A stretch of 62,703 nt of DNA from contig DBXW01000001.1 in the NCBI GenBank assembly GCA_002309715.1, forward strand, positions 1-62,703, in the 5' to 3' direction. How positions within the stretch are numbered: position 1 is the stretch's first letter; each line of letters begins with the position of its first letter. Positions 35,911 through 45,219 of the stretch are shown in pieces. Under the pieces are notes generated by a model. The model made no database searches. It saw only the letters and a list, made by a program, of their open reading frames with translations, and was not told the DNA's origin. Both the position numbers and the translations under genes were made by a program. This DNA is from Candidatus Avelusimicrobium cornigerorum. Lineage in GTDB: Bacteria > Elusimicrobiota > Elusimicrobia > Elusimicrobiales > Elusimicrobiaceae.

Positions 35911-37296
35911 TTAGTGCACGCCGTGCATCCAACGCAAGATTTTGCGAGTCATCACCCACATAATTACACCAAACATCATAGAACCGATAGCCGGTACCGA
36001 GAACAACGTGGGCAAACTCCACGATTCGTAACGGCTGGCTAAAAGTCCTGCCAAAATGTTACCAAAGAACGAACCCATCAACCAGATACCCATAAATAAG
36101 GACATAAACTTAACAGGTGCCAGTTTAGTAACCATAGATAGCCCCACCGGGCTCAAGCACAATTCGCCCATGGTGCAGAACATATACATAAAGACGAGCC
36201 ACAAGGCACTGACCGGACCGCTGGATTGAAATAATGCGGCTGCAATCGCGATAATCGCAAAGGCAATACCTTGCAAGAACAACCCTAGCCCGAATTTAGT
36301 AGGAATAGACGGATCTTTGCTACCCAAGCGTATCCACAACCGAGCGAATACCGGGGCTAACAATACCACGAAAATCGGGTTAACGGCCTGGAAATAAGAG
36401 GCTTTTAGCGTAATCTGCCCGATAAACGGCAATGTCGGGGTTAGGTTGGTAGCCTCGGCCGCAAAGAAATTAAGCGATGTACCCGCCTGTTCAAAGAACG
36501 TAAAGAAAAATACGGCAAAGAACGTAAACGTAGCAATGGCTTTAATTTTATCCCAATCTTCCTGCGTAAGCGGTTTTTTGGCCGCTTCGGCGCGGGCGAT
36601 TTCAGCGGCATCTTGCGTTTTGTCGCCTTTGGTAGCCGGCATAAGGCCGATATGGCCCAAGTACTTATTTTGAGAAACCAAGTACCATACCAAACCGATT
36701 AACATACCGAACCCGGCCGCCATAAAACCGTATTTCCATTTATAGGCTTCCAATACATTATTTAAATCATTGGGCTCTCCAAAAAATCCGCAGATAAACG
36801 GAGCAAAGAAAGCGCCAATGTTGATACCCATATAGAAAATGGTAAAGCCACCATCGCGGCGAACATCGTTGGGTTCGTATAATTCGCCCACAATCGTAGA
36901 GATGTTCGGTTTGAAAAAACCGTTCCCGATAATAATGAGTGTTAACCCGATAGCCAACGCCACTACCGGAGGAATAATCTCATAAGAGGCCAACGTAAAT
37001 TGCCCCATAGCCATTAAAATCGCTCCGATGGTAATAGAATGGCGTTTCCCAATGTAACGATCCGCTAGGTATCCGCCGATAACCGGGGTTAAATACACCA
37101 GGGCCGTAAACATACCGTAGATTTTGCTGGATGTAGCTTTGCTAAACCCAATTACGGTGCTGATCATGAAAAGCGACAGAAGAGCTCTCATGCCGTAGTA
37201 GTTAAAACGTTCCCACATTTCCACCATAAAGAGCATGTATAAGCCTTTGGGGTGGCCTGCTTTGGTAACGTTGTGTTTTACTTCTTCGTCTGTCAT
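35911..37296 (-). CDS. POT/PTR2 family proton-dependent oligopeptide transporter
   Basis: 461 residues with ~12 membrane helices. The POT signature ExxERFxYYG appears as EMWERFNYYG (~26-35). The GGYLADRYIGKR loop and the PTR2 motif FYMGINIGAFF are also present. It imports di- and tripeptides with protons, in line with the peptide-binding protein at 7376. It sits after the RelA/zinc-ribbon genes in the same direction with a 46-base gap. Confidence 0.94.
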   Translation of the reverse strand: MTDEEVKHNVTKAGHPKGLYMLFMVEMWERFNYYGMRALLSLFMISTVIGFSKATSSKIYGMFTALVYLTPVIGGYLADRYIGKRHSITIGAILMAMGQFTLASYEIIPPVVALAIGLTLIIIGNGFFKPNISTIVGELYEPNDVRRDGGFTIFYMGINIGAFFAPFICGFFGEPNDLNNVLEAYKWKYGFMAAGFGMLIGLVWYLVSQNKYLGHIGLMPATKGDKTQDAAEIARAEAAKKPLTQEDWDKIKAIATFTFFAVFFFTFFEQAGTSLNFFAAEATNLTPTLPFIGQITLKASYFQAVNPIFVVLLAPVFARLWIRLGSKDPSIPTKFGLGLFLQGIAFAIIAIAAALFQSSGPVSALWLVFMYMFCTMGELCLSPVGLSMVTKLAPVKFMSLFMGIWLMGSFFGNILAGLLASRYESWSLPTLFSVPAIGSMMFGVIMWVMTRKILRWMHGVH

Positions 37297-37342
37297 TTCT
37301 TCCTTTTCTCCTTAATAATAAAAACGAGTACTCTATATTATA

Positions 37343-37699
37343 CTAAATCTGGATACTAGTTGGGATATCCATAGGCATTGTTAAGCCCGGCAAGATTTGC
37401 TCAAAAAGTGCCCGCGTCATTTGATAGGCCCGGTAAAAACACCAAACAATATAAATACCCACCAACATCAAAATAAGCGTATAGATAATTTTAGCCAAGC
37501 GGCCGATTTGGTTGGAACACCAAACCCAAGGCAGGGCCAACGGTCCCAACAAACATCCCATTAAAATAATACCGGTATGTGAGTAAAAAAATCCGTATCC
37601 CGGTTTTAAACTTTTCCCGCAATGGCGGCAAAAACAGTCTTCGGGAGCAACGACCAAATGACACGATTTGCATAAAAGCGGCTCTATGGGTGTATTCAT
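37343..37699 (-). CDS. Small zinc-ribbon membrane protein
   Basis: 118 residues: an N-terminal zinc ribbon (CKSCHLVVAPEDCFCRHCG) and two membrane helices (~45-65 and ~77-98). The ATG at 37699 overlaps the relA/spoT stop (ATGA); the frame could start further up, inside that gene, but the overlap and the ribbon position favour 37699. Function unknown. Confidence 0.75.
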   Translation of the reverse strand: MNTPIEPLLCKSCHLVVAPEDCFCRHCGKSLKPGYGFFYSHTGIILMGCLLGPLALPWVWCSNQIGRLAKIIYTLILMLVGIYIVWCFYRAYQMTRALFEQILPGLTMPMDIPTSIQI

Positions 37700-39150
37700 A
37701 GTTTGATTCCTTTGTTCCGTAAAAAACGTTTGATGTGGCTGCGGGCTCCGGCCGTTTTGGCAAACGTCAGCCAATCTTGTTTTGGCTCACCGTTTTTACG
37801 TGTAATAATTTCGCATACGTCTCCGGTTTTAAAGGAATAGTCCATACGCACCATCCGGTTATTAACTTTGGCGCCAACGTAGTGATCCCCGATATCGGTA
37901 TGGATCGCATACGCAAAATCAATCGGAGTAGAACCCACCGGCAATGATTTTACGTCGGCGTTTGGCGTAAAAACGAAAATTTGTTGCAAATTAACGTCTG
38001 TCTTAAATCCTTCCAAAAATTCGCGCGGGGCAGTTAAATCTTGTTGCCACTCAATCCAACGGCGTATCCAATTTATTTTTTCATCAAAATTTTTATCTTG
38101 TTTAGTATTTCCGGTTTTATAACGCCAATGCGCCGCGATACCATATTCACACGTGCGATGCATTTCTTCGGTACGGATTTGGATTTCAATAATATCTCCG
38201 TCGGGAGAAAGCACGGTTGTATGAATACTTTGGTACATATTGGCCTTGGGGGTGGCGATATAATCGGTAAATGTGCCGGCAATCGGTTTAAACACGTTGT
38301 GCACAATACCCAGCGCGCGGTAACAATCTTGCAAGGTTTTGGTAATAATACGCACGCCCAACGAATCTTGAATTTCCGCAAAAGACAAATGCTGGTTTTG
38401 CATTTTGCGATAAATAGAATAATAGTTTTTAGCACGGGCCAAAATACGTGATTCCAAATGCGCTTCTTCCAAAGCCGGCTCTAAATGTGCTTTAAATTTC
38501 TGCAACGCGGCTTGCCGGTCCGCCGTTCGGGCTTCTACTTCTCTCTTTAAATTTTCATACTCCGCCGGGTGTAAGTATTTGAAAGACAAATCTTCCAAAT
38601 CGGTTTTAATAGTAAACATCCCCAACCGCTGTGCCAGCGGCGCATAAAGGGACATTGTTTCGTACGCCTTGGCTTGTTGTCTTTCGGGTGGGAGCGCATC
38701 CAACGTACGCATATTGTGCGTGCGATCGGCCAACTTGATTAAAATCACGCGTACATCTTCGGCCACGGCAATTAACATCTTGCGCCAATTTTCCACCGTT
38801 TCTTCATCCGTGGAAGAAAACTTCAAATCACTTATTTTCGTAACGCCTTGCACCATGTGAGCAATTTGCGGATTAAATTCTTTGCGCAACTGTTCCAGGG
38901 TAACCGGTGTATCTTCCACCGTATCGTGCAAAAGCCCGGCACAAATGGTATCGGCATCTAAATTAAAATCCATCAAAATGCTGGCGACATGTTGACAATG
39001 GATAAAATAAGGTTCCCCCGTTTCGCGTTTTTGCTGTTCGTGCGCTTTTTCGGCAAAGCGGTAGGCTTTCTCAATCAACGAAGTATCTTGATTAGGATTA
39101 TATTCTTTGAACTTCCGCAACAGCATTTGCAAGTCGGGTGCTTGATCCAT
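37696..39150 (-). CDS. Short RelA/SpoT homologue (HD + synthetase + TGS, no ACT)
   Basis: 484 residues, against ~700-740 for full-length Rel. Present are the HD hydrolase (HCQHVASIL, LLHDTVEDT, HDxxED intact), the synthetase (SLGVRIITKTLQDCYRALGIVH, then PKANMYQSIHTT and EIQIRTEEMH...GIAAHW) and the TGS domain (IFVFTPNADVKSLPVGST). It ends soon after the TGS/helical segment, so the zinc-finger and ACT regulatory domains are missing. It should still make and break (p)ppGpp. It sits in the lpxB operon. Confidence 0.92.
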   Translation of the reverse strand: MDQAPDLQMLLRKFKEYNPNQDTSLIEKAYRFAEKAHEQQKRETGEPYFIHCQHVASILMDFNLDADTICAGLLHDTVEDTPVTLEQLRKEFNPQIAHMVQGVTKISDLKFSSTDEETVENWRKMLIAVAEDVRVILIKLADRTHNMRTLDALPPERQQAKAYETMSLYAPLAQRLGMFTIKTDLEDLSFKYLHPAEYENLKREVEARTADRQAALQKFKAHLEPALEEAHLESRILARAKNYYSIYRKMQNQHLSFAEIQDSLGVRIITKTLQDCYRALGIVHNVFKPIAGTFTDYIATPKANMYQSIHTTVLSPDGDIIEIQIRTEEMHRTCEYGIAAHWRYKTGNTKQDKNFDEKINWIRRWIEWQQDLTAPREFLEGFKTDVNLQQIFVFTPNADVKSLPVGSTPIDFAYAIHTDIGDHYVGAKVNNRMVRMDYSFKTGDVCEIITRKNGEPKQDWLTFAKTAGARSHIKRFLRNKGIKL

Positions 39151-39153
39151 AAT

Positions 39154-40308
39154 TTATTTTTTATTTAAGTCTGTTAAAATATCCTGTGCCGCACGCGCCG
39201 CTACGCCGGGCTCGCCTAACTGCGCCCGCAAGTCAAGCAGTTGTTTGCGCAGGTGCGCTAATGCGGGCGGATTTTGGAACATAGCCATGGCTTCGGCCGC
39301 CAACAAACGCGGCGTGGCTTCGTACTGAATAAGTTCCTTAACAAGCGGTTTATCCGCTAATAAATTGACCAGAGAAATATAGCGTACTTTAATTACCATT
39401 TTGGCGATTTGGAACGTCGGCCAGAACATTTTATACGCCACCACCATCGGCACCCCCAACAGGGCATTTTCCAAGGTAGCCGTACCGGAGCAGGCTAACA
39501 GGAAGTCCATTTTTTTGCGTTCCCGATAATCTTTGTCCTTGATAAAACGGAACTGCGGATGTAACGGTTCTCCCAACAAATCAGCCACGGCTTTTTCATC
39601 GGCATCCGGCAATAAAAACATAGAAGCCTGCGCCGCAGGGAATTCCTTTAAAATTTGCTTGAACGCTTGATAAAAAACCGGGGCCAAACGTTTAATTTCA
39701 CCGGGGCGGCTGCCGGGTAACATCCCCAGTTGCCACGGATATTTTTTAGGATCTTTGATATCGTAATCCTTTTCACCGGGGGCGGGTAAAATATCAAGCA
39801 ATGGATTGCCCAGAAAGACGGCTTTGCCGCCAAATTTTTTATGAAAATCCGGCTCAAACGGATAAATGGTGTACATTTTCCGAGTCAGGTGAGCCAATTT
39901 TTTAGCCCGGTATTGCCGGCTGGCCCACACTTGCGGAGTTACATAATAATAAGCCGGGATTTGGCGTTTGCTGGCCATTTCCAATACCTGATGGTTAAAG
40001 CCGTAAAAATCCACCACAATGACGGCCACCGGATTTTGAGTTTCCATATAATCACGAATTTGGTTAATGAGTTTAAACCAAAGGGGCATTTTTTTTAACG
40101 GCTCTATAAATCCGTTCGTTCCCTTACTGGCCAAATCGTATAGAAAATGATCGCACAACGGTTGCATATTTTTCCCGCCGATAGCGGTTATACAAATATC
40201 CGGCTCTGCCGCTTTTAAGGCGCGAATCAACCCGGCCGCGTGCAAATCACCGGAGACATCCCCTGCTACAATTAACATATTTTTGACTATCGGCGTAACG
40301 GTAGACAT
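39154..40308 (-). CDS. lpxB: Lipid-A-disaccharide synthase
   Basis: 384 residues. GT19 family with VAGDVSGDLHAAGL, AIGGKNMQ, VVDFYGFNHQVLEMA, YYVTPQVWASRQYRAKKL, PGSRPGEIKRLAPVF and CSGTATLENALLGVPMVVAYK. It joins lipid X and UDP-diacylglucosamine to make the lipid A disaccharide, which shows that the cell has an LPS-type outer membrane. The stop is three bases before relA/spoT, and the start overlaps the upstream oxidoreductase (TAATG). Confidence 0.97.
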   Translation of the reverse strand: MSTVTPIVKNMLIVAGDVSGDLHAAGLIRALKAAEPDICITAIGGKNMQPLCDHFLYDLASKGTNGFIEPLKKMPLWFKLINQIRDYMETQNPVAVIVVDFYGFNHQVLEMASKRQIPAYYYVTPQVWASRQYRAKKLAHLTRKMYTIYPFEPDFHKKFGGKAVFLGNPLLDILPAPGEKDYDIKDPKKYPWQLGMLPGSRPGEIKRLAPVFYQAFKQILKEFPAAQASMFLLPDADEKAVADLLGEPLHPQFRFIKDKDYRERKKMDFLLACSGTATLENALLGVPMVVAYKMFWPTFQIAKMVIKVRYISLVNLLADKPLVKELIQYEATPRLLAAEAMAMFQNPPALAHLRKQLLDLRAQLGEPGVAARAAQDILTDLNKK

Positions 40309-41366
40309 TATTTATCTCCTTTCAGTTGTCCCAACGTTTCATCAAAAACCGCTTGCGCGGCACGCGCCACCGTGTTAAGCGTTTGCAAGGGTTTAGGCGT
40401 GTGAATATGCCCGGTTTTGGGCACGTCAAAACGGTTCATTTTCTCCAAAATATGCAAGGCTAAATCCAAGGCTTTAGAACCTTTCTCTCCACTGGGAGCC
40501 GGCGTTTTGGCAGTACGGATACACTCCATAAAGTGTAGAATTTCAGACGTAATCGGGAGTTGCTTTTCCACTTTAGGATACGAAACCGTTACATCATTCA
40601 TGGAATTAAGCACCGGTTTTTCTTTGCGATACGTTTTAACGCGCGCGTTCATAAAATCTACCGACACATACCCATCCGGTTGGAAAACGTGCATATACCG
40701 TGCGCGTTCAAAACTGGCACGGCTGGCCGTGATATCGGCCACGGCACCGTTTTCAAAATGCAAACGCACATTGGCAATATCTTCATGCGGTGAAAATACG
40801 CTTAACCCCACCGCCTCTACATGGCATACTTCACTGGGGACAAGCGTGTAAATCAAATCCAAATCGTGAATCATTAAATCAAGCACTACGCTAATGTGCG
40901 ACATACGCCCGTCGTACGGACCTTGGCGGTTGATCGTAATAAAGCGTGGATTTTTGATATAGTTACGCGCTTCCACCACGGCCGGATTAAATCGTTCCAC
41001 ATGACCGACTTGTAGGATAAGATTATGTTTTTTGGCGGATTGGATTAAATCACGCGCTTCTTCCATCGTAACGGCAATCGGTTTTTCAACAAGCGTATGT
41101 ATGCCGTGTTCTAAAAATAACATACCCAGTTTGTGATGTAGCGGGGTAGGAGCGGCGATAATAACGGCATCCACTTGCCCGATGAGTTCTTCCGGATGGG
41201 TGTAAGGCGTGCAGTTATGTTCCCACGCCAATTTTTGCGCCCGCATTTGATCGGGATCACATACACCTACCAGCGTCACCCCTTTCATTTTAGCCAGGGT
41301 ACGCGTATGAAAAGTGCCGATTTTTCCGGCACCGATAACACCAAAACGGATATTTTTTTCTGTCAT
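40308..41366 (-). CDS. Gfo/Idh/MocA family oxidoreductase (lipid A operon)
   Basis: 352 residues. Rossmann N-terminus (FGVIGAGKIGTFHTRTLAKMKGV), EKPIAVTMEEA with the catalytic Lys, and a GFO C-terminal domain. The place right before lpxB suggests a UDP-sugar 3-dehydrogenase role as with GnnA, which would feed 3-amino lipid A, but no gnnB-like aminotransferase is in view. The role is inference; the family is firm. Confidence 0.9.
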   Translation of the reverse strand: MTEKNIRFGVIGAGKIGTFHTRTLAKMKGVTLVGVCDPDQMRAQKLAWEHNCTPYTHPEELIGQVDAVIIAAPTPLHHKLGMLFLEHGIHTLVEKPIAVTMEEARDLIQSAKKHNLILQVGHVERFNPAVVEARNYIKNPRFITINRQGPYDGRMSHISVVLDLMIHDLDLIYTLVPSEVCHVEAVGLSVFSPHEDIANVRLHFENGAVADITASRASFERARYMHVFQPDGYVSVDFMNARVKTYRKEKPVLNSMNDVTVSYPKVEKQLPITSEILHFMECIRTAKTPAPSGEKGSKALDLALHILEKMNRFDVPKTGHIHTPKPLQTLNTVARAAQAVFDETLGQLKGDK

Positions 41367-41440
41367 AAATAATACTCTCTTTTTTTATTATACCAATTCT
41401 ACCCGGGTGCAAGCGTAAAATACTTCGCGTACGTAAAAGT

Positions 41441-41468
41441 TGGACAGAAATGTTTTTATTAGTATAAT
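41441..41468 (+). promoter_or_regulatory. Promoter of the two-gene hydrolase-fold operon
   Basis: TGGACA (41441-41446), a 16-base spacer and TATAAT (41463-41468), 33 bases upstream of the ATG at 41501. Confidence 0.7.
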
Positions 41469-41500
41469 GTTTACATAGGTTTTAAGGAGTGCTTAACTGA

Positions 41501-42358
41501 ATGCGGAAAAATTTATTTTTGTTGAGTTTGTTTTTTTTGTTATTCGCAGCGCTTCCGTTGCGTGCAGAAAAAACAGAAGTGCAAACAGTAACCCTATCTA
41601 CAAAAGATGGTTGGGCCTTGGCGGCTTCTTACTTGCCGGCCGAGCCGGAAAAACGCACGTTAATTTTGCTACACGATTTAGGCAAGAAAAAGGAAGACTT
41701 CACTTCATTTGAAAAGGCCCTGGCCAATGCCGGATTTGGTTATTTGGCGGTAGATTTGCGCGGATTTGGACAGAGTATCGGCGGCGGCAAAGCCTCTTCT
41801 TTTGCACGCGAGGGAGTAGATAACCCCTTTAATAAAATGACGCGCGACGTAGATGCTGCCGTTGAATTTTTACACCAACGCAACGTAAAAGATGAAGATT
41901 TAGGTTTATTTGGGGTTGGGCTGGGAGCCAACGTCGCCGCAAAAAGCACCACCTTTTGGCCCGATATTGCACTACTTGCACTCATCAGCCCAACGTCTAA
42001 TGTGCGTGATGTATTGGCTATCCCGGCTATGCGCATTTACAAAGGGAATGTGTTAATTGCCGCAGGCGCGGCAGACAAAAAAATGTTTTTGGAAGCGAGC
42101 GTCATTCGCAATGTGGCCTATTTAACAACCGGGCCCGAAAACGGGAAAGTAACTTTCTTGACCGCGTATGATAAAACCTCGCACGAAATGCTGGACCAAT
42201 ATTTAATTCCGGCGGTGCTGCAGTGGCTTTATACACCGCAACGGCCCGAAATACTGCCGGATGCAATAACAGAACTGGATAATACCGAACAAACCGATGG
42301 CGTGCCGGTGGAGTCATCCCGTACGGAAGATGCGCTTGTGCCGTCCGTACTGAACTAA
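41501..42358 (+). CDS. Secreted alpha/beta-hydrolase-fold protein lacking the nucleophile Ser
   Basis: 285 residues with a signal peptide (cleavage about LRA-E, residue 22). Alpha/beta hydrolase features: LILLHDLGKKKEDF (oxyanion strand), AVDLRGFGQS, and a nucleophile elbow reading LFGVGLGA. In canonical GxSxG the middle residue is Ser; here it is Gly140. A His remains near the C-terminus (KTSHEML). It is therefore probably not an esterase, and may bind a ligand or act as a scaffold. The tail (~260-285) is acidic and flexible. AAGGAG is 11 bases upstream of the ATG. Followed after 18 bases by the next degraded hydrolase gene. Confidence 0.82.
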   Translation: MRKNLFLLSLFFLLFAALPLRAEKTEVQTVTLSTKDGWALAASYLPAEPEKRTLILLHDLGKKKEDFTSFEKALANAGFGYLAVDLRGFGQSIGGGKASSFAREGVDNPFNKMTRDVDAAVEFLHQRNVKDEDLGLFGVGLGANVAAKSTTFWPDIALLALISPTSNVRDVLAIPAMRIYKGNVLIAAGAADKKMFLEASVIRNVAYLTTGPENGKVTFLTAYDKTSHEMLDQYLIPAVLQWLYTPQRPEILPDAITELDNTEQTDGVPVESSRTEDALVPSVLN

Positions 42359-42376
42359 ACATAAGGAGGGGTTCCC

Positions 42377-43318
42377 ATGAATCCCGCGCGAATTGTTTTT
42401 CCTGGTTTTTGGTTTGGCAAAAGCGACGTAGCCGAAGCAGAGTCTTTAGCACGCCGCGGAGTAGGCGGATTTTGCGTATACAACGCCACCGCAACTCAAA
42501 TGCATGATTTCGCCCGACACATGAGCGAAGTTTCCCCGTTAGGGCAACTCTTATTTTGTGCCGACATCCGCGACCATTTAACCGAAGTAGTTACCGATGT
42601 GCCGGCCTTACCGACCAACAACACGCTTTTAACTTCACAAACACCGGATGCTGCCTATCGCAAAGGAAATTTATTGGGGCGACTGGCCCGTGCAGTCGGA
42701 ATCAATTGGGTATTATGCCCGGTGGTAGATTTGGGATATGCATCCCCTGCCTTAAACGAAGATCCGATGAACGTAACGCGCCTGGCCGAAGATATGATTG
42801 CCGGAATTTCCAATGCAGGCGCGTTAAGTTGTATCAAGTATTTTCCGGGGTTATCGGGAGTTCTTAAAAATTTGGCCCAACTGGAAGATGAAGAATTTAT
42901 CCCCTACAAACATCTTTTCCGTCGGGCAGATTCCATTATGCCTTCAGATATGATTTTCCCTAATTTAGATGCTCATAATCAGGCAACTCTTTCGGATAAA
43001 ATTATTAAGGAGTTACTGCGTAAACGACTTAATTATAAAGGGGTGGTGGTTAGTTTTCCGCTCAGCCAAACGCGGTTGCGGTCCGAAAGTGATGCGGCCG
43101 TACAAATGCTTCACCATGGGATAGAAGTGGTGCTCTCTGTACAAAATGCCAACGCGGTAATAAATGCTATAGAAAAAGAAATGGCCCAAGGAGCCCTTTT
43201 TGAAGAAATCAGCCACGCGGTTTCTAACTTAGAAATGTTTGTCAGCAAAGTAGCCGGCGGCCCGGAACCCGACGAAATAAAAAATATCTTTGAGTTGGCT
43301 AAAAGTACCTTTGAATAA
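42377..43318 (+). CDS. GH3/NagZ-fold protein with lost catalytic residues
   Basis: 313 residues with the NagZ-like GH3 barrel: RRGVGGFCVYNATATQMHDF, the KHFPGHG block reading KYFPGLS (His to Tyr155), the MTAH block reading MPSD (His to Asp191), PNLDAHNQATLSDKIIKELLRK, and the nucleophile block GVVVSDD reading GVVVSFP (Asp to Phe227). All three catalytic positions are changed, so it should not hydrolyse beta-N-acetylglucosaminides; it may bind muropeptides or a partner. No signal peptide is seen. AAGGAGGGG precedes the ATG. It is the second gene of the operon with the Ser-less alpha/beta hydrolase. Confidence 0.85.
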   Translation: MNPARIVFPGFWFGKSDVAEAESLARRGVGGFCVYNATATQMHDFARHMSEVSPLGQLLFCADIRDHLTEVVTDVPALPTNNTLLTSQTPDAAYRKGNLLGRLARAVGINWVLCPVVDLGYASPALNEDPMNVTRLAEDMIAGISNAGALSCIKYFPGLSGVLKNLAQLEDEEFIPYKHLFRRADSIMPSDMIFPNLDAHNQATLSDKIIKELLRKRLNYKGVVVSFPLSQTRLRSESDAAVQMLHHGIEVVLSVQNANAVINAIEKEMAQGALFEEISHAVSNLEMFVSKVAGGPEPDEIKNIFELAKSTFE

Positions 43319-43338
43319 CTTAGGCAACGTTTTCCATA

Positions 43339-43368
43339 AAAAATACCCGCTTAAAAACGGGTATTTTT
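43339..43368. terminator. Terminator after the hydrolase-fold operon
   Basis: Stem AAAAATACCCG/CGGGTATTTTT with an eight-base loop and T-rich flanks on both strands; also serves the converging YtxH gene. Confidence 0.9.
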
Positions 43369-43387
43369 TATAAACACATTAGGCAAA

Positions 43388-43735
43388 TTATGCTTCTTCT
43401 TTATCTTTAAATTTAGCCACGATTTCATCTTTTTTGCGGTTAAATTCTTTTAAGACCTTTTCTTTCCCTTCTGTAATTTTGGCGCGCGCGTTTTGGGCAT
43501 GTTCGGCCAGCCTTTGCCGGGCTTCTTCGGCGTGTTCTTTAAGATGTCCTTTAATTTCTTCGGCGTGTTCCAAAACATAGTCACGTTGTTCTTCGTAATT
43601 TTCTTCCGCCCAACGTTTGAGTTTGCGGCGCGTGGTTTCGCCTTTGGCCGGCGCAAAAAGCACTCCTAAAGCGATACCGGCTACCGCGCCGAGTAAAAAT
43701 GCCGCCAATCCTGTTTCAGTATTTCTGTTGCACAT
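43388..43735 (-). CDS. YtxH domain protein
   Basis: 115 residues: a membrane helix (~9-27, AAFLLGAVAGIALGVLFAP) with the YtxH signature GVLFAPAKGETTRRKL, then a highly charged coiled coil (KEHAEEARQRLAEHAQNARAK). These are general envelope or stress proteins of uncertain role. AAAGGAGGGGG precedes the ATG. Confidence 0.88.
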   Translation of the reverse strand: MCNRNTETGLAAFLLGAVAGIALGVLFAPAKGETTRRKLKRWAEENYEEQRDYVLEHAEEIKGHLKEHAEEARQRLAEHAQNARAKITEGKEKVLKEFNRKKDEIVAKFKDKEEA

Positions 43736-43754
43736 ACGTCCCCCTCCTTTAGTT

Positions 43755-43763
43755 TGTTATAAT
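43755..43763 (+). promoter_or_regulatory. Extended -10 promoter of nfnBA
   Basis: TGTTATAAT with no clear -35, 63 bases before the start at 43827. Confidence 0.55.
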
Positions 43764-43826
43764 GTTATATAGATATTATACAACAAAAGATTATTTTTTC
43801 CAGTCCAAAAGAGAGAGGAATTTATC

Positions 43827-45218
43827 ATGCCTAATCCATCCGCTCCGCGTCAAAACGGTAAACAATTAGATCCCGCCGTTCGTAAGAAGAATTTTGAAGA
43901 AGTCGCCCAAATTTTTACCAAGGAAGAAGCCCAAGCCGAGGCCAACCGTTGTTTGCACTGCCAGAACGCGCGCTGCCAAGCCAACTGCCCGGTAGGGGTA
44001 CAAATCCCGGCGTTTATCGCACTACTTAAAGACGGCAACGTCGGCGGTGCGATTAGCAAAATCATGGAAACCAGTTTGCTCCCCGCTATCTGCGGGCGTG
44101 TCTGTCCGCAAGAAAAACATTGTGAAGGCAATTGCGTATTAAAAGAAAAATTCGGCGCGGTCAATATCGGCATGTTGGAAAGATATACCGCCGATACCGC
44201 GCGCCGAGAGGGCCTTTTAAAAACGCCCGTCTGCGCGAAAAAAACCGGTAAAAAAGTGGCGTGTATCGGATCCGGCCCGTCGTCTATTGCGGCAGCGGCG
44301 GAACTCGCGCGCGCCGGGCACGACGTAACGGTTTTTGAAGCGCTCCACGCTTTCGGCGGTGTGCTACGCTACGGGATACCGTCTTTCCGCTTGCCGCGCG
44401 AAGTAATTGATAAAGAAATTGAAACCGTCAAGTCAATGGGCGTAAAATTTCAAACAGACGTACTTATCGGTGCAAGCGAAAAAATAGAAGATTTATTAAA
44501 AGAATTTGATGCCGTGTATATAGGTAGCGGGGCGGGGCTTCCCACCATGCTGGGTATACCGGGCGAAAGTGCCGTCGGTGTATATAGCGCAAACGAATTT
44601 TTAACGCGTGTCAATTTAATGCAAGCGTATAAATTTCCGCAAACCGATACGCCAATTCGTATCGGCAAACACGTGGTAGTGTTAGGCGGAGGCAACAGCG
44701 CGATGGACGCCGCGCGTTGTGCTATGCGCCTAGGGCCGGACACGGTAACGGTGGCTTACCGCCGAAGTGCCGCCGAAATGCCCGCCCGCGCGGCCGAGGT
44801 ATTACACGCACAGGAAGAAGGGGTAGTGTTTGATTACCTCATCACCCCTAAAGAAATTTTACAAGATGAAATGGGGCACGTTACCGGCATTAAATGTACC
44901 CGCAACGAACTGGGTGAGCCCGACGCTAAAGGACGCCGCCGCCCGGTGGAAATTCCTAATTCTGAATTTGTTTTGCCCGCCGATACGGTTATTGTGGCGA
45001 TTGGTCAACGGCCGAACCCGATTATCGCCAAAACCACGCCGCAGTTAAAAACCACCGAGCGCGGGGTGCTCTCTTTAGACGAACAAGGCAAAACTTCTAT
45101 CCCCGGCGTGTATGCGGGGGGCGATATTATCCGCGGCGGTGCAACGGTACTGCTGGCCATGAAAGACGGCATTGAAGCCGCGCGCCGCATCAACAACTAC
45201 CTAAACGGAGAGAAATAA
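43827..45218 (+). CDS. nfnB: NfnB/GltA-type NADPH oxidoreductase subunit
   Basis: 463 residues: the homotetrameric glutamate synthase small-subunit type. N-terminal Fe-S cysteines (CLHCQNARCQANCPVGV, CGRVCPQEKHCEGNC), FAD site (ACIGSGPSSIAAAAELARAGHDV) and NADPH site (VVLGGGNSAMDAARCAMR). With the next gene one base downstream it forms the NfnAB pair, which couples NADH and reduced ferredoxin to NADP reduction. Without nfnA beside it, a plain GltD-like role would be possible. Confidence 0.9.
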   Translation: MPNPSAPRQNGKQLDPAVRKKNFEEVAQIFTKEEAQAEANRCLHCQNARCQANCPVGVQIPAFIALLKDGNVGGAISKIMETSLLPAICGRVCPQEKHCEGNCVLKEKFGAVNIGMLERYTADTARREGLLKTPVCAKKTGKKVACIGSGPSSIAAAAELARAGHDVTVFEALHAFGGVLRYGIPSFRLPREVIDKEIETVKSMGVKFQTDVLIGASEKIEDLLKEFDAVYIGSGAGLPTMLGIPGESAVGVYSANEFLTRVNLMQAYKFPQTDTPIRIGKHVVVLGGGNSAMDAARCAMRLGPDTVTVAYRRSAAEMPARAAEVLHAQEEGVVFDYLITPKEILQDEMGHVTGIKCTRNELGEPDAKGRRRPVEIPNSEFVLPADTVIVAIGQRPNPIIAKTTPQLKTTERGVLSLDEQGKTSIPGVYAGGDIIRGGATVLLAMKDGIEAARRINNYLNGEK

Positions 45219-45219
45219 C

